From DAISLF01 sp964517345 (GTDB lineage Bacteria > Patescibacteriota > Gracilibacteria > Peribacterales > Peribacteraceae), in the NCBI GenBank assembly GCA_964517345.1, contig CAZFBZ010000007.1:1-36530 (forward strand): a stretch of 36,530 nt of DNA, written 5' to 3'. The position numbers were made by a program, and so were the translations under genes. Shown piece after piece: positions 1 to 10,178 of this stretch. Under the pieces are notes generated by a model. That model saw nothing but the letters and a program-made list of their open reading frames with translations, was not told the origin of the DNA and made no database searches. Each line of letters opens with the position of its first letter. The first letter of the stretch is position 1.

Positions 1-1152
1 CGCGGGCGCGGTCGTGACGCCTGCGGTATTGAAGGCATCGAGCGCGTGGCGGAGGCTGAGCAGCTGCACGTTGTTCAAACGGTTGCGGCCCATGCGGTCG
101 ATGATCCCGATCGTCTCGGCGATGATGACCTGGCGCTGCGCGGTGAGCGCGGCGAGCTGCTTGCGGGTCGCGTCCTGGTTCTGCGGCGTCGCCGCGGCCG
201 CGACCTTGCGGGCCTGCGCGACATTGCGTTGAAGTGCACGCTCCAGCGCGTCGAGCGTGAGACGCTCGGATGGCAGAGCCAGAGTTTCCGTGGGCGGCAT
301 GCCCTGCGGGAGAGGCGGGCGCTCAAACCCCGGGACGCCGGGCGCGCCGCTCATCAGCCAACTGATCTCCAGATCAAGCAGGCCGTTGACCTGCCGGAGG
401 GCGGTATAGTGTGCATTGTCGGTGTCGGCATTGATGAACGATGCCACCGGCACCTCACTCGACGTGCCCTGGGGCCGCTGTGGTGTCACCCCGACAGTAC
501 GGGTGCCCGGCGGCAGCGGCATGTTGGTGCGCTCCTCAGCGCGGATACGCACCGCGCCATTGGGCGTATGCGGGGCGTTTCGTGCAAAGCGCGCGGCGAT
601 GCCTTTCTTGATGATGCCGATGGACGCATTGAGGTTCTGCACGATCGGATTGTCCGGTCCGTGCTCCGTCCGCATCTCATTGCGGAGCGTGACGAGCTGG
701 CCGAATCGGCCGAGATCCGTGCGCAGCGACACGGTCATCGAGACATCATCGATGTGTTCGCGCGCCTGGCGTTCCAGATCCGCGTTGGCGGGAATGCCGA
801 GCGCCGCGCGGATGCGCAGATACTCCTGTATCTCGCGCAGGTGATGCACCACGCTGTTGGGGATGTATTCGTAGAACACTTGCATCGCCCCTTCCTCACT
901 GAGGCGCAGCAGGAGCGCGGCATTGTTTGTCGCTCCGGGAACGGCAAGCAGGCGCAATCGGTTCAATTGCATGCGCGTGGCATAGGCGTTCATCAGCCGG
1001 CGGTATCCCTCGGTCCCCGGATGATTGAACAGCAAAGTGACGCGGGCCCTGATGTTCGCTTCTGTCAGTTCCCCGAGCGGCGGGATATTGCCGTTCTCGA
1101 TCCGGACCTGATCTGCGAGGGCTTTGGCCGCTTGTTCAAGGTTATCGGGCAT
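1..1152 (-). CDS. Giant unknown protein, paralogue of the next gene (N-terminal 384 aa; C-terminus outside window)
   Basis: Reading the minus strand from ATG at 1152 gives an open frame with no stop through position 1 (384 codons), so the gene runs off the window. The product starts MPDNLEQAAKAL and aligns along its whole visible length with the N-terminus of the 2524-aa protein encoded immediately upstream. Residues 86-135 of the two align without gaps and match at 37 of 50 positions. Both share VVHHLRE, FINADTD, LLDLEISWLMSGAPGVPGF and IDRMGRNR. No signal peptide or enzyme motif is visible; the segment looks mainly helical. The start lies 25 nt after the TGA of the upstream paralogue with no Shine-Dalgarno, so co-transcription is likely. 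The plus-strand ORF over the same bases is its antisense shadow. Function unknown. Confidence 0.85.
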   Translation of the reverse strand, partial: MPDNLEQAAKALADQVRIENGNIPPLGELTEANIRARVTLLFNHPGTEGYRRLMNAYATRMQLNRLRLLAVPGATNNAALLLRLSEEGAMQVFYEYIPNSVVHHLREIQEYLRIRAALGIPANADLERQAREHIDDVSMTVSLRTDLGRFGQLVTLRNEMRTEHGPDNPIVQNLNASIGIIKKGIAARFARNAPHTPNGAVRIRAEERTNMPLPPGTRTVGVTPQRPQGTSSEVPVASFINADTDNAHYTALRQVNGLLDLEISWLMSGAPGVPGFERPPLPQGMPPTETLALPSERLTLDALERALQRNVAQARKVAAAATPQNQDATRKQLAALTAQRQVIIAETIGIIDRMGRNRLNNVQLLSLRHALDAFNTAGVTTAPA

Positions 1153-1177
1153 GGAGAGGAGGAGGATCCGAAACGGA

Positions 1178-4100
1178 TCACTCGCGGGTGAAGTTCAGGC
1201 GCATGCGCGGCGGAGCGGTAGGCACGATTCCGTTCGGCGGCAGCAGCCAGATATCGGCGTAGCCCCGTTCAGCGGTTTCGCTCCATTCGAAGACCCGGCC
1301 GCCGTGACCATACGATCCCGCCACAGTCGTCGCATCGTTCTCACCGAACACCGTGCGGCGCACGTAGTACGGACCGGGCAGCCGGACGGTGACGGACGGT
1401 CCGCGGAATCTGATCTCTCTCGTTGTGGGTTCTGCTCCCTCGGCTGCCTGGGCGGGCCAGGCGGCGACCGCTTCCGCTGCCTGATTGCAGGTGATGTTGA
1501 GGATGGCATCCGGCGGACGGTTTGGCACGCCTCCTTCGGCCACGACCTCGCCGGGAATCTCGCGCCAGACGCGCGCCTGTCCTGTCCCCTGGTCCCACGG
1601 CAGGCTTTGTGCCCCGTGATAATCGTTCTCCGTGACCTGTCTGCCGTCCCGGGTGAAGATGCGCTGCACGTGGTACGCGCTCGGCAGCTCGAATTCACAG
1701 CGCTCGCCGGTATAGACGAACGACTGGGGCGTGGCGGCGAGGCGCGGCCCGCCCTCCCGCAGGGGTTCGGTGTCCCACAGACGCGTGTCGTCGGGACCCG
1801 GACGACCGATGACATGCGTCCGTTCGCCGAGGAACGTCACGGTATTGTTCCACGGGGGCATAACAACACCCTCGGGCGCGGACAAATCGTGCAGTACGGT
1901 GAGCGCCCTCCGCAGACGCGACAAGCCGTGGTCGGTCTGGACGGCATGGTTCTGCGTGAGAACGGCGGCTGCCATCGCCGCCCATGGATCGCTTTCCAGC
2001 AGCGCGGCGAAGTTGGCCGCGACAACCTCATTACCGATGCGCAGATCGCCCGCGGCGTTGCAATGAAGACCGGTCGTGGGCGCCTCGCGCAGGCGCTGGA
2101 TGATGGCTTGTGTCGCGGCTGCCGGCGTCCGCCCGAGGTGCGTCCGCAGGTCTTCCATGGTGAAAATTTCGGCGAACAGGTCGCCTCGCCCCATTGAACG
2201 GGCGAAGCTGAGCAGGGCACGCATACGGAAGTTCTCCATCGTTTCGGGCGCCCGGCGCGAGACTTCCTCGCCCACGGCTCCCGTGAAGAATGCGGAGCGG
2301 TAGCGGCCCAGCCACGCGGTCATCTGCGCCTGCGCGGGCATCTGCAGATGGATCTGGAAAATCCACTGGTGGCGGACGGGATCGAACCAGTGATCGACTT
2401 CCGGATCCGCGGCGGTGGGGTGGCCGGGCAGGTTTGCGGCGCGACAGCGGGCCAGCGCGCTGGTTCTGACGATGTCGATCATGGACGGATCCACACCCAG
2501 CACCTCGATGCACATGACCGGACCGCTCGTGAGATTGATCTGACGCAACTGGTAGTCCGAGCGGCTGTTGAGGCGGTCGATGGTCGCCAGTTCCGTGACG
2601 GTGACGCGCTCTCCCGACATGATAAAGGATGCGGGACGGCGCATGTCGTCGGGATTCCAGCGGCGCGGGCGCGGATCGCGCTCGTTGTAGGTGTCGGGGA
2701 TGGCGTTCCGTTGGTCGGCGTCGCCGAAAGCGCCGCGACCGGCGGCATCGCGCAGGCTCTTCAACAGGATCTCGCAGTTCGCCGTACTGGCGAGGTCGCG
2801 ATCCTGGAAGGACATGGCGCGGTTGAGGAAGGCGGCCAGGAACGCCTGGCGGCCGCGCGGATCGCCGAGCGTGACCGGATCACGGCCGATGGCGCGGTTA
2901 TAGGCATTGATCTGGTCGCGGAACTCGGGCGGCAGATTGTCGTCGCGGATCGAGCGGTAGAACAGGTCGAGCGTGCGGGACAGATACCTGTGCGTGTGAT
3001 CGCCGTAGCGCGTGAGGTAGAGGATGCGGTTCACGGCAGAATAGAGATCGTCGTGCGAGACGAAGTCGTTCGGCATCGTGATGCAGGCCGCGAGGTGGTT
3101 CTCGTCCGTGCTGAGCTGATTCTGCTTGCGAGCCTCTTCGCCGGACGCGGGATTGAGCCGCACCGCAAGACGCCGGCAGAAACTCTCGTCCGCATGCCGC
3201 CAGCTGTTGTCGGCAAAATTGAACTGGAATGTGTCGGCGGGCTGCGCGCGCCAGAGCGTGAGCGTATGCAAAGGCACAATCTGCCACAGGATCGCGCGGT
3301 TGACGGTCGTGCGCAGCACCATCAGACGACCGTCTGGCAGGCGCACACCGTACACCGGCGCGTTGTTGCGATCGCGGTACAGTTCACGGAGTTGATACGT
3401 GGATGCCATAGCGCGGTCCAGGCGCTGGCGCGGGTTGAGGCGGTTGAAATCCTCCAGGGACTTCGTGTAATCCTCGTTGCCTCGGCGGAAGTTGGCTTCG
3501 AAGTTGACCTGCACGTAGGAGGAAAAGTCTGAATCCCGGAGATTGTCGGGATTGGCCTCCAGAGGAGTCCGCGGCAGTGTGCGCGTGATGCGCAGGCCCG
3601 GCTCGAGCGTGTTGTTCGCAGGATTGAAGATGAAGCCCTGCTGCACCATGCGGATTCTTGTGCGGTCGGGCCGCTGGTTGTCCAGATCACGGCCGCAGAC
3701 GAAGACCACGTGGAATACAAAGCGTCCCGGGGGGTTCCCCGCCGCCGGCGCACGGCGGATATGCATGCCGGCTACATCCTGGAGGTCCGCTGCGCTGCGC
3801 AGGATCATCTCGATCGCGACGCCGTCGCGGGCCATATCGATGCCGCCCGACGCCATCACGGTACCGCGGCGCAGCCACGGCAGTTCCGGCAGACGCTGTG
3901 TGAGTTCGGTGCGGACGGTGTCGTTGTTGTAGAGATGATCGGTTGTCTCGGCGCGCACGCGTGTGAAGGCCGCATCGGTCGCGGCGGCGAGACGGGTGAG
4001 CTCTGCCACGATGGCGATGCCTTCTGTCTCCCACTGCTGCAGATCGTAGAAGTAGAGGGCGATATCGACGTTGATCTGGCGCAGACGGCCCTCGAACTGC

Positions 4101-7100
4101 GCGAAATCGGGCGTCTCGCGGCGTGATTCTGCCAGCAGCTCTTTGGCGATGGCATTGCGCGCCTTAATAATGCCTTCGACACGGGTATCGAGCAGGGCGA
4201 CTTCGGTGTCCAGGATGCTCTGGCGGTTGCGAAGCGGGGCATTGGCAGGATCGGCCAGTGGCCTGCGCGGGATCACAGCGGTCGCGTACGGCAGAACATC
4301 GAACCGGTGCTCAAGGCCCCGATATTCCGGTCCGGTGCTGCGGTTCGGAATACGACCGGGAAGAGCAGTGTGCCAGTCCGAGCCTTCGCCAGGAACGGCG
4401 CGGATGGGCACGCGACCCGGCAGACCGTGAATTGTGGTGTTAGCCACGACGAAGTTGCGGTTGCGGGACCGGATCGACGGCAGTTCCGATGTCTCGAAGA
4501 CCAGGACCCTGTCGGTGCTGCGCTCCGATACCGAACCGTTATCGGCGAAGGGCGTCAGCCAGTGCGGCGCCCGGCTGCTGTAGCTGCTCATGAGTTTCGT
4601 CTGCCAGGTGTTACCGGGCGTGGTGTTCAGACGATCGTAGTACAGACGGCCAAGCATCGAATGGCGCGTGCGCGGAGCGGCGGCGATGTCCGGGTTATTG
4701 CGGTCGATGTCCGCGTCCACGTCGCGGAGCGGCCGACCGAAGACAACGGTGAATCCCTGCTGGAACAGCGCGCGCTCAAGCAGTTCCAGGCGCTCCTGCA
4801 GCGCAGTGCGGCGCTCGGCGGGGAGTGCGCCTGCCAGCTGCGTGCGGATCTGCGCGACTTCGCGGCGCCAGGTGATGCGCCTCCCCTCCTCGCGGTGACC
4901 TGCCCAGTATTCCGCCGTATGGTCGAAGGCGCGCATCAGGTCGCGCTGCGTGACCGGCGTGAAGACGAGCGCTTCGTCGCAACGCAGATCGCGCCAGTTG
5001 TCCCACGGAATGTTGGCGTGTTCGGCCGTGACATACCCGATGGAGATGAAGTACGGGATGATATTCGTCCGGAAATCCTCATAGAGCGCGTCGATATCAC
5101 CCGGCGTGTTCAGGCCGAGTGTGATCTGGCGGTAGAGCGCGGGGTGATTGATCGCGATATGGCGCATTGCGAACGAGAACATGAGCGTCTCGCGGAGCGA
5201 GCGTTCGGGAGTGACGAAGATGCGCGACAGGCGGCCGGACAGCAGATCATGTTCGTCGCGGCCTCCGGTGATGACCGGCGTACCGCCCAGGCGCACGAGC
5301 ACCGCCTTGGGACAGCGGCGCACGACGTCGTAGTAGGTGCTGTATTCCCACGCGTCGATGCCGACGCGCACCACCACTTCCAGACCGATGAGCGCCCAGC
5401 CGACCGGGTTGCTGATGCGGCCGGCGAGCAGAAGGCCCGTGACAGCGAGACCGGCAACGTCAGCCGCGACGCGGGCATTGGCCGCCTGCGCTCGCGCATG
5501 GGCGCTGAAATCCGCAATGGAGACGGTGAACAGGACGCGCGCTCTGGGGGCAGTGGATTCGCGGAATTCAAAGCGACCCTGCCGTTCGTTCGTACAGACG
5601 AAGCGCGGGTCTTCTCGGCTCCACGCCATGAGACTCTTGCGCAGCGCCGCCTCGTTCTCGGTACAGATCTTGGCAGACTCCTGCGCCTCCATGACGTCGA
5701 GCACGGTGACCGCGACCTGCACGGCGATACCGAGTGCAGCGAGCGTGCGCTGCCCCCAGTTTGCCCCGCCGGCCAGTTCACCCGCTCCCGCTCCAGCATT
5801 CAGACCCCCGCGTCCGGTCACGCCGGAGTGGCAGAGCATTTCGATATCAGCCGCGAGGTTGGTGGTGACCCACCGTCCGGCACGGAACTCCGCCTGCAGG
5901 AAGCGTACTTTTTCGGCGATGCGCAGGCGCTTGGCAGCAAGGATCGCATCCAGTTCGGCATTCGAGAGACCCGTCACGCCGGCACGCCGGAGCGCCTCGG
6001 CGACGGACTCGCGCGTCATGTCCGCGCGCCGCAGCGCGCTCAGAGCTTCCTCGCTCAACTGCATGCCGGATCCCATGACGCGCCGGCACGCGGTGCCGCA
6101 AGCCGTCGCGAATCCCGCTTCCCCGCGGATGTGCATTTCGGCGACGATGGCGACCTGAGCAGACGTCAGCGAACGGCTGAGCAGGCGTTCGGCGGCCGCG
6201 CCGCGCAGGGCGGCGGCTTCCGCTTCCGGCAGGACACCCTCGGCGCCATTGAGCGTCCGCATGATGTCCGCCTGTAGGGCGCTGCGCTGCGCGTAGAGGA
6301 TTTCGAGCTGCGCGGTGATCGCCGCGCGCCGCACGGCGGTCGTCGTCACCAGGCCTCTTTCCGCCTGCAGCGCGGCGATCTGCATCTGCAACGACCGGAA
6401 GCGGATCAGCGTGGGGTTGAGGTTGGTGAGGATATTCGCGGTGGTCAGCGCGGGGGAGATCACGACCTCGGTCGTCATTCTCCCGCCCGGTGCCGCGAGC
6501 GACCACCAGGCCTGGCCTGGACGGCCGCGCGCCAGATTGACTGCGCCGAAAATCAGGCGGTCGGCCGCGCTGAATGGCGCGTTGAAGATTCGCAGGACGC
6601 CGCGCGGAAGCCATGCGCCCCACGATCCGCCCATCGGGATGCGGCCCCAGCGCAGCGTCGTGTTGGCGATGGGGAAACGGGCGATACCGCCGCGGCCGCC
6701 AAGCCACCACAGGAACGCCGTGCCGCCGATTGCCGAGAGAATCTTCAGCCATGTCGGCCAGAGATTATCCGCCGCACGGTTGAGCGCTGCGCCGAGCTGA
6801 AGGTGCTGGCCCAAAATGCCCTCGAGAGCCTGGAGATAATTTCCGAGTTTGACGATGTACTGGCTCCAGTCCCCCTCCATCTGACTGAACAGCGTGATGT
6901 ACGCCGCCATGAAGAGCGCCTGTTTGGCGGGACCATTGGGCAGAGCGGCGATGGCTTTGATCGTCGCCGGCGTCACGCGCCCGCCCACGAGATGCGGCCG
7001 GAGCTGGGCTTCCGTCGCAGGCTCGATACCGAGCAGCGCATCAGCGGGAGCCGCCGTGCGCAGAGCGACGATGGCATCCAAATCTTCGTTCATGAGCCGC

Positions 7101-8752
7101 GCCTGCTCGCGGATAATCGGACGATGTTCGCGCAGAACCGTCAGCGTGGAACGGAGGCGCTCGGCGATCCGCTTGCGGTCCGCGTCGGTGAGCGTGACGC
7201 CGTTAGTCTTCCGGTTTTCCTCCTCGCTGAGCAGCGGATCGTAGTTTTCGGGATAGCCCATCGCGACGCGGATCTCGCGCATCTGGCGCTCGCGCACCTT
7301 GGCTGGGGCTTCGAGGTTCAGCACCTCTCCGACAACGGGGATATCCCCGACGATGTCGATTCCGGGGATAGCGCGCACGGCGGCACGGGGAGCTCCGCGG
7401 ACCACCAGCACCCCCTCCATGATCCGGAGAGCAGCCTGGCGTCCGGGCCCGTTGAAGAAATCCTCCACGACTTCTGGCACGTCCCGCAGCGGGTTGCCGT
7501 CTTCAATCACCGCCTGCATGTGCTTGCGCACGCCTTCCATCTGTTGCTTCAGCTCCTGCTCCAGATACTTGGTCATCTCGGCATTGCTCGCGCTCGGCAA
7601 CGGCGCGCTGCCGTCCGGCGCACCGATACGGACCAGCGCGTCCCGGGCGCTGAGAAGTTCGATATTGGCGATGCGGTTGCGTCCCATGCGATCAATGAGC
7701 CGGATGGTTTCGCGGATGATGAACTGGCGCTGATCGGCGAGCTGCTTGAGCCGGGCTTCGGTTGGCTTGCGGTTCGCTTCGGTCGCGGCTGCCACGACTT
7801 TCCGCGCCTCCTCAACATTGAGACGCAGTGCGCGTTCGAGCAGTTCCATCGTCAGGCCCTCGGAGGGCAGCGGTGGCGTCTCGCGCTGTGGGAGAATGCC
7901 AAGATTGCGCCCGCCCTCGACAATGACGTTCTCCGGCGGTTGTGCGAATCCCGGAACGCCGGGCGCGCCGCTCATCAGCCAGCTAATCTCCAGATCCAGC
8001 AGGCCGTTCGTGACACCCAGCGCACCGAAATGTGTGGCATCCGTATCGGCATTGATGAAGGACGACACTGGAACCTCGATCGTCGCGCCGACGGTCCGCG
8101 TGCCTGCGGGCAGGCGCGGCATCGTCGTGCGGCCCGGAGTGCGGATTCGAACGGAGCTGTTCGGCGTGTGCGCCGTCGCCGTCGCCAGGCGGGCAGCGAC
8201 ATTTTTCTTGAGCCCCGCGATGACTTTGTTCAGGTTCTGCACCACCGGACTGTCCGCCCCGTGCAGAGTCCGCATTTCGCCACGGAGGGTGATGAGCTGG
8301 CCGTACTGGCCCAACTGACTCCTCAGACCAACGACTGCTGTGAGATCGTTGATGTGCAGGATGGCCTGGCGTTGCAGATCCGCGTTCACCGGAATGCCGA
8401 GAGCATCGCGGACGCGCATGTACTCCTGCATCTCCCGCAGGTGATGCACGACGGCGTTCGGGATGTACTGGTAGAACGTCTGCATCACGCCCTCCTCGCG
8501 GATACGGGCCTGCATGTCGGGATCCGCCCAATTAGGCCTCAGTCGCGCCAGCAGGCGGTTTAACTGCATGCGCGTGGCATAGGCCGCCATCAACCGGCGG
8601 TACCCGATGCTGCCTGGCTGGTCGAGGAGCGCGGTGATGTGATTGCGTAGAGCGACTGGCGTCAACACCTCCAGACGCGGAACCTCGCCGTTCGCCACGG
8701 CAACTTCTTTTGCGAGCTTCTCTGCCTCCTGGTCGACTTGGTCTGGTACCAC
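1178..8752 (-). CDS. Giant protein of unknown function, 2524 aa
   Basis: An uninterrupted 2524-aa frame from GTG at 8752 (MVPDQVDQEAEKL), the longest gene here. GTG is supported by the paralogue, whose start aligns at almost the same residue. I recognise no catalytic motif and no cleavable signal peptide. Hydrophobic stretches occur near residues 664-682 (a Trp-rich segment ending FLWWLGG), 1003-1020 and 1094-1131, so membrane contact is possible. Long helical or coiled-coil segments surround them, for example near 780-840, and another lies in the central third beginning LRNRQSILDTEVALL. The C-terminal quarter is richer in Trp and beta-like segments. Residues 1-384 are duplicated in the following gene. 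The leader is CA-rich (CCCACACACACCC before GTG) and has no Shine-Dalgarno. Such large unknown proteins are common in CPR genomes; a structural or surface role would be a guess. Confidence 0.9.
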   Translation of the reverse strand: MVPDQVDQEAEKLAKEVAVANGEVPRLEVLTPVALRNHITALLDQPGSIGYRRLMAAYATRMQLNRLLARLRPNWADPDMQARIREEGVMQTFYQYIPNAVVHHLREMQEYMRVRDALGIPVNADLQRQAILHINDLTAVVGLRSQLGQYGQLITLRGEMRTLHGADSPVVQNLNKVIAGLKKNVAARLATATAHTPNSSVRIRTPGRTTMPRLPAGTRTVGATIEVPVSSFINADTDATHFGALGVTNGLLDLEISWLMSGAPGVPGFAQPPENVIVEGGRNLGILPQRETPPLPSEGLTMELLERALRLNVEEARKVVAAATEANRKPTEARLKQLADQRQFIIRETIRLIDRMGRNRIANIELLSARDALVRIGAPDGSAPLPSASNAEMTKYLEQELKQQMEGVRKHMQAVIEDGNPLRDVPEVVEDFFNGPGRQAALRIMEGVLVVRGAPRAAVRAIPGIDIVGDIPVVGEVLNLEAPAKVRERQMREIRVAMGYPENYDPLLSEEENRKTNGVTLTDADRKRIAERLRSTLTVLREHRPIIREQARLMNEDLDAIVALRTAAPADALLGIEPATEAQLRPHLVGGRVTPATIKAIAALPNGPAKQALFMAAYITLFSQMEGDWSQYIVKLGNYLQALEGILGQHLQLGAALNRAADNLWPTWLKILSAIGGTAFLWWLGGRGGIARFPIANTTLRWGRIPMGGSWGAWLPRGVLRIFNAPFSAADRLIFGAVNLARGRPGQAWWSLAAPGGRMTTEVVISPALTTANILTNLNPTLIRFRSLQMQIAALQAERGLVTTTAVRRAAITAQLEILYAQRSALQADIMRTLNGAEGVLPEAEAAALRGAAAERLLSRSLTSAQVAIVAEMHIRGEAGFATACGTACRRVMGSGMQLSEEALSALRRADMTRESVAEALRRAGVTGLSNAELDAILAAKRLRIAEKVRFLQAEFRAGRWVTTNLAADIEMLCHSGVTGRGGLNAGAGAGELAGGANWGQRTLAALGIAVQVAVTVLDVMEAQESAKICTENEAALRKSLMAWSREDPRFVCTNERQGRFEFRESTAPRARVLFTVSIADFSAHARAQAANARVAADVAGLAVTGLLLAGRISNPVGWALIGLEVVVRVGIDAWEYSTYYDVVRRCPKAVLVRLGGTPVITGGRDEHDLLSGRLSRIFVTPERSLRETLMFSFAMRHIAINHPALYRQITLGLNTPGDIDALYEDFRTNIIPYFISIGYVTAEHANIPWDNWRDLRCDEALVFTPVTQRDLMRAFDHTAEYWAGHREEGRRITWRREVAQIRTQLAGALPAERRTALQERLELLERALFQQGFTVVFGRPLRDVDADIDRNNPDIAAAPRTRHSMLGRLYYDRLNTTPGNTWQTKLMSSYSSRAPHWLTPFADNGSVSERSTDRVLVFETSELPSIRSRNRNFVVANTTIHGLPGRVPIRAVPGEGSDWHTALPGRIPNRSTGPEYRGLEHRFDVLPYATAVIPRRPLADPANAPLRNRQSILDTEVALLDTRVEGIIKARNAIAKELLAESRRETPDFAQFEGRLRQINVDIALYFYDLQQWETEGIAIVAELTRLAAATDAAFTRVRAETTDHLYNNDTVRTELTQRLPELPWLRRGTVMASGGIDMARDGVAIEMILRSAADLQDVAGMHIRRAPAAGNPPGRFVFHVVFVCGRDLDNQRPDRTRIRMVQQGFIFNPANNTLEPGLRITRTLPRTPLEANPDNLRDSDFSSYVQVNFEANFRRGNEDYTKSLEDFNRLNPRQRLDRAMASTYQLRELYRDRNNAPVYGVRLPDGRLMVLRTTVNRAILWQIVPLHTLTLWRAQPADTFQFNFADNSWRHADESFCRRLAVRLNPASGEEARKQNQLSTDENHLAACITMPNDFVSHDDLYSAVNRILYLTRYGDHTHRYLSRTLDLFYRSIRDDNLPPEFRDQINAYNRAIGRDPVTLGDPRGRQAFLAAFLNRAMSFQDRDLASTANCEILLKSLRDAAGRGAFGDADQRNAIPDTYNERDPRPRRWNPDDMRRPASFIMSGERVTVTELATIDRLNSRSDYQLRQINLTSGPVMCIEVLGVDPSMIDIVRTSALARCRAANLPGHPTAADPEVDHWFDPVRHQWIFQIHLQMPAQAQMTAWLGRYRSAFFTGAVGEEVSRRAPETMENFRMRALLSFARSMGRGDLFAEIFTMEDLRTHLGRTPAAATQAIIQRLREAPTTGLHCNAAGDLRIGNEVVAANFAALLESDPWAAMAAAVLTQNHAVQTDHGLSRLRRALTVLHDLSAPEGVVMPPWNNTVTFLGERTHVIGRPGPDDTRLWDTEPLREGGPRLAATPQSFVYTGERCEFELPSAYHVQRIFTRDGRQVTENDYHGAQSLPWDQGTGQARVWREIPGEVVAEGGVPNRPPDAILNITCNQAAEAVAAWPAQAAEGAEPTTREIRFRGPSVTVRLPGPYYVRRTVFGENDATTVAGSYGHGGRVFEWSETAERGYADIWLLPPNGIVPTAPPRMRLNFTRE

Positions 8753-8768
8753 GGGTGTGTGTGGGAGC

Positions 8769-8790
8769 GCATCCGTAGAATTTCGGATGC
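8769..8790. promoter_or_regulatory. Inverted repeat in the leader of the giant gene
   Basis: Perfect 7-bp inverted repeat GCATCCG / CGGATGC with an 8-nt AT-rich loop, centred about 27 nt before the GTG start. On the minus strand it lies downstream of the candidate -10 at 8801-8806, so it could form a leader hairpin or serve as an operator. It has no T-run, so it is not a standard terminator. Confidence 0.4.
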
Positions 8791-8800
8791 AAATCCAAGA

Positions 8801-8806
8801 ATCATA
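8801..8806 (-). promoter_or_regulatory. Candidate -10 (TATGAT) for the giant gene
   Basis: On the minus strand the sequence reads TTTTCTGATATGATTC, with TGA just before TATGAT like an extended -10. A start about 7 nt downstream would give a leader of roughly 40 nt. No good -35 is visible. The 105-nt gap after pyrC suggests a separate transcription unit. Confidence 0.35.
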
Positions 8807-8857
8807 TCAGAAAAGGCGGTTTCCTGCCACTCTCAGCCTCATCAAAAGGCGTTTTCG

Positions 8858-10177
8858 TCAAATCTCCCGGACTTTCCCCGTGCACGTCCAGCCCTCGAAG
8901 GGCGTCCATCCGCAGAGCGCGTGCAGCGCCGTGCCCTCGATTTTCCACGGGCGGTGCGTGTCCGCGAGGACGACATCGGCCGGGGCATCCTTCGTGATTC
9001 CGCGCTTGCCGAGGCCAAAAATCTCATTGGGCCGCGTGAAACACAGACGCAGGATATCGGATGGGGCGAGACGCGCGGCGAGCGGACGGGGCGACGCGGG
9101 ATGCGGCCATCCGCCGTCGGCGACGGTGAGCAACAGCGGCAACATCGTTTCGGTGCCGGGCACGCCGCTCGGCGCCTGCAGGGGCGGGGGCGACTGCTTT
9201 TCGCCAAGCGTGTGGGGCGCGTGATCGGTGGCAACACAGTCGACGGTGCCGTCGGCGATCCCCTCCCACAGCGCGTCGCGGTGATCGACCGGACGCAGCG
9301 GCGGGTTCATTTTGCCCAGCGTCCCGAGCGCGCCGTAGTCATCGGTCGTGAGGAACAGGTGGTGCGGCGCTACTTCGCACGTGATCCGCAGGCCTTCTTT
9401 TTTCGCGCTGCGGACGGCATCGAGGCCACCGCGCGTGGAGAGGTGCGCGACGTGGAGATGCGCCTTGTGGCGGCGCGCGAGACCGATGGCATGCAGCACG
9501 GATTTTTCCTCGGATTCCGGCGGACGCATGACCGAATGCGCAGCGACATCACTGCGGGTATTGGCGGCGCGCGCGCTGTCGTTCATTTCCGAGTCCTCGC
9601 AGTGCGCGACGACGGGGATATTCATCTCGGCGCACGCGGCGAACACGTCATCCGCCAGGGTTGCGTCGATCTTCTGGTCACCCGTCGAGTGGTCGAGATA
9701 GAGCTTCACGCCGCAGCAGCGTTTGCGCAGGCGTTTGAGCTCGGCGGCGTCGCCCGTCCACACCTCGCGCAGCGCAGCCAGATGCGGTTCCTCCGTCACG
9801 CCGAAGAAGAAGCGCAGATCGACCTCGTTGATCTCATCCGCGCGGCGCACCTTGTCGGCGAGCGCGGCGACGGTCACGGTCGGCGGGACGGTGTTGGGCA
9901 TCTCGCACACGGTCGTCACGCCCCCCGCGCGGGCGGACCGCGACTCGGACGCCATCGTCGCTTTCTGGGTGAGTCCGGGTTCGCGGAAATGCACATGACA
10001 GTCGATGAGCCCGGGGAGGAGCAGCGCATGGGCGGCGTCGACCGTGACATCGGCGGACTGTGCAGGTGCGTCCGGCGCGAGGATCGCGGCAATGACGCCG
10101 TCGCGCACCAGCAGGTTCGCGGGGCGGAGACCGTCCGGGGTGACGAGCGAGCCGTTGCGGATGAGGGTGGAGGTCAT
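8858..10177 (-). CDS. pyrC: Dihydroorotase, class I
   Basis: Cyclises N-carbamoyl-L-aspartate to dihydroorotate in de novo UMP synthesis (cytosolic). The 439-aa product starts MTSTLIRNGSLVTPDG. ATG at 10177 fits the family N-terminus; the open frame extends 27 codons further, but that part is low quality and overlaps the upstream gene. Amidohydrolase features: metal-binding HVHFREPG (H61, H63), AGGVTTVCEMPNT, AHCED (H192), LHVAHLST (H242, H245), EVAPHHLFLT, KMNPPLR and the catalytic Asp in VATDHAPH (D318). The length is normal. The start follows the permease TGA by 1 nt (TGATATG), so translation is probably coupled. The aspartate carbamoyltransferase of the preceding step is encoded in the same operon, 5' of the permease. 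Confidence 0.95.
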   Translation of the reverse strand: MTSTLIRNGSLVTPDGLRPANLLVRDGVIAAILAPDAPAQSADVTVDAAHALLLPGLIDCHVHFREPGLTQKATMASESRSARAGGVTTVCEMPNTVPPTVTVAALADKVRRADEINEVDLRFFFGVTEEPHLAALREVWTGDAAELKRLRKRCCGVKLYLDHSTGDQKIDATLADDVFAACAEMNIPVVAHCEDSEMNDSARAANTRSDVAAHSVMRPPESEEKSVLHAIGLARRHKAHLHVAHLSTRGGLDAVRSAKKEGLRITCEVAPHHLFLTTDDYGALGTLGKMNPPLRPVDHRDALWEGIADGTVDCVATDHAPHTLGEKQSPPPLQAPSGVPGTETMLPLLLTVADGGWPHPASPRPLAARLAPSDILRLCFTRPNEIFGLGKRGITKDAPADVVLADTHRPWKIEGTALHALCGWTPFEGWTCTGKVREI

Positions 10178-10178
10178 A

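Noticed and set aside
46..1191. 381-aa plus-strand frame at the left edge
   Set aside because: Antisense to the giant paralogue, whose minus-strand frame is open and homologous to the next gene.
4307..6277. 656-aa plus-strand frame inside the giant gene
   Set aside because: Shadow frame; the minus-strand protein continues without interruption and has natural composition.
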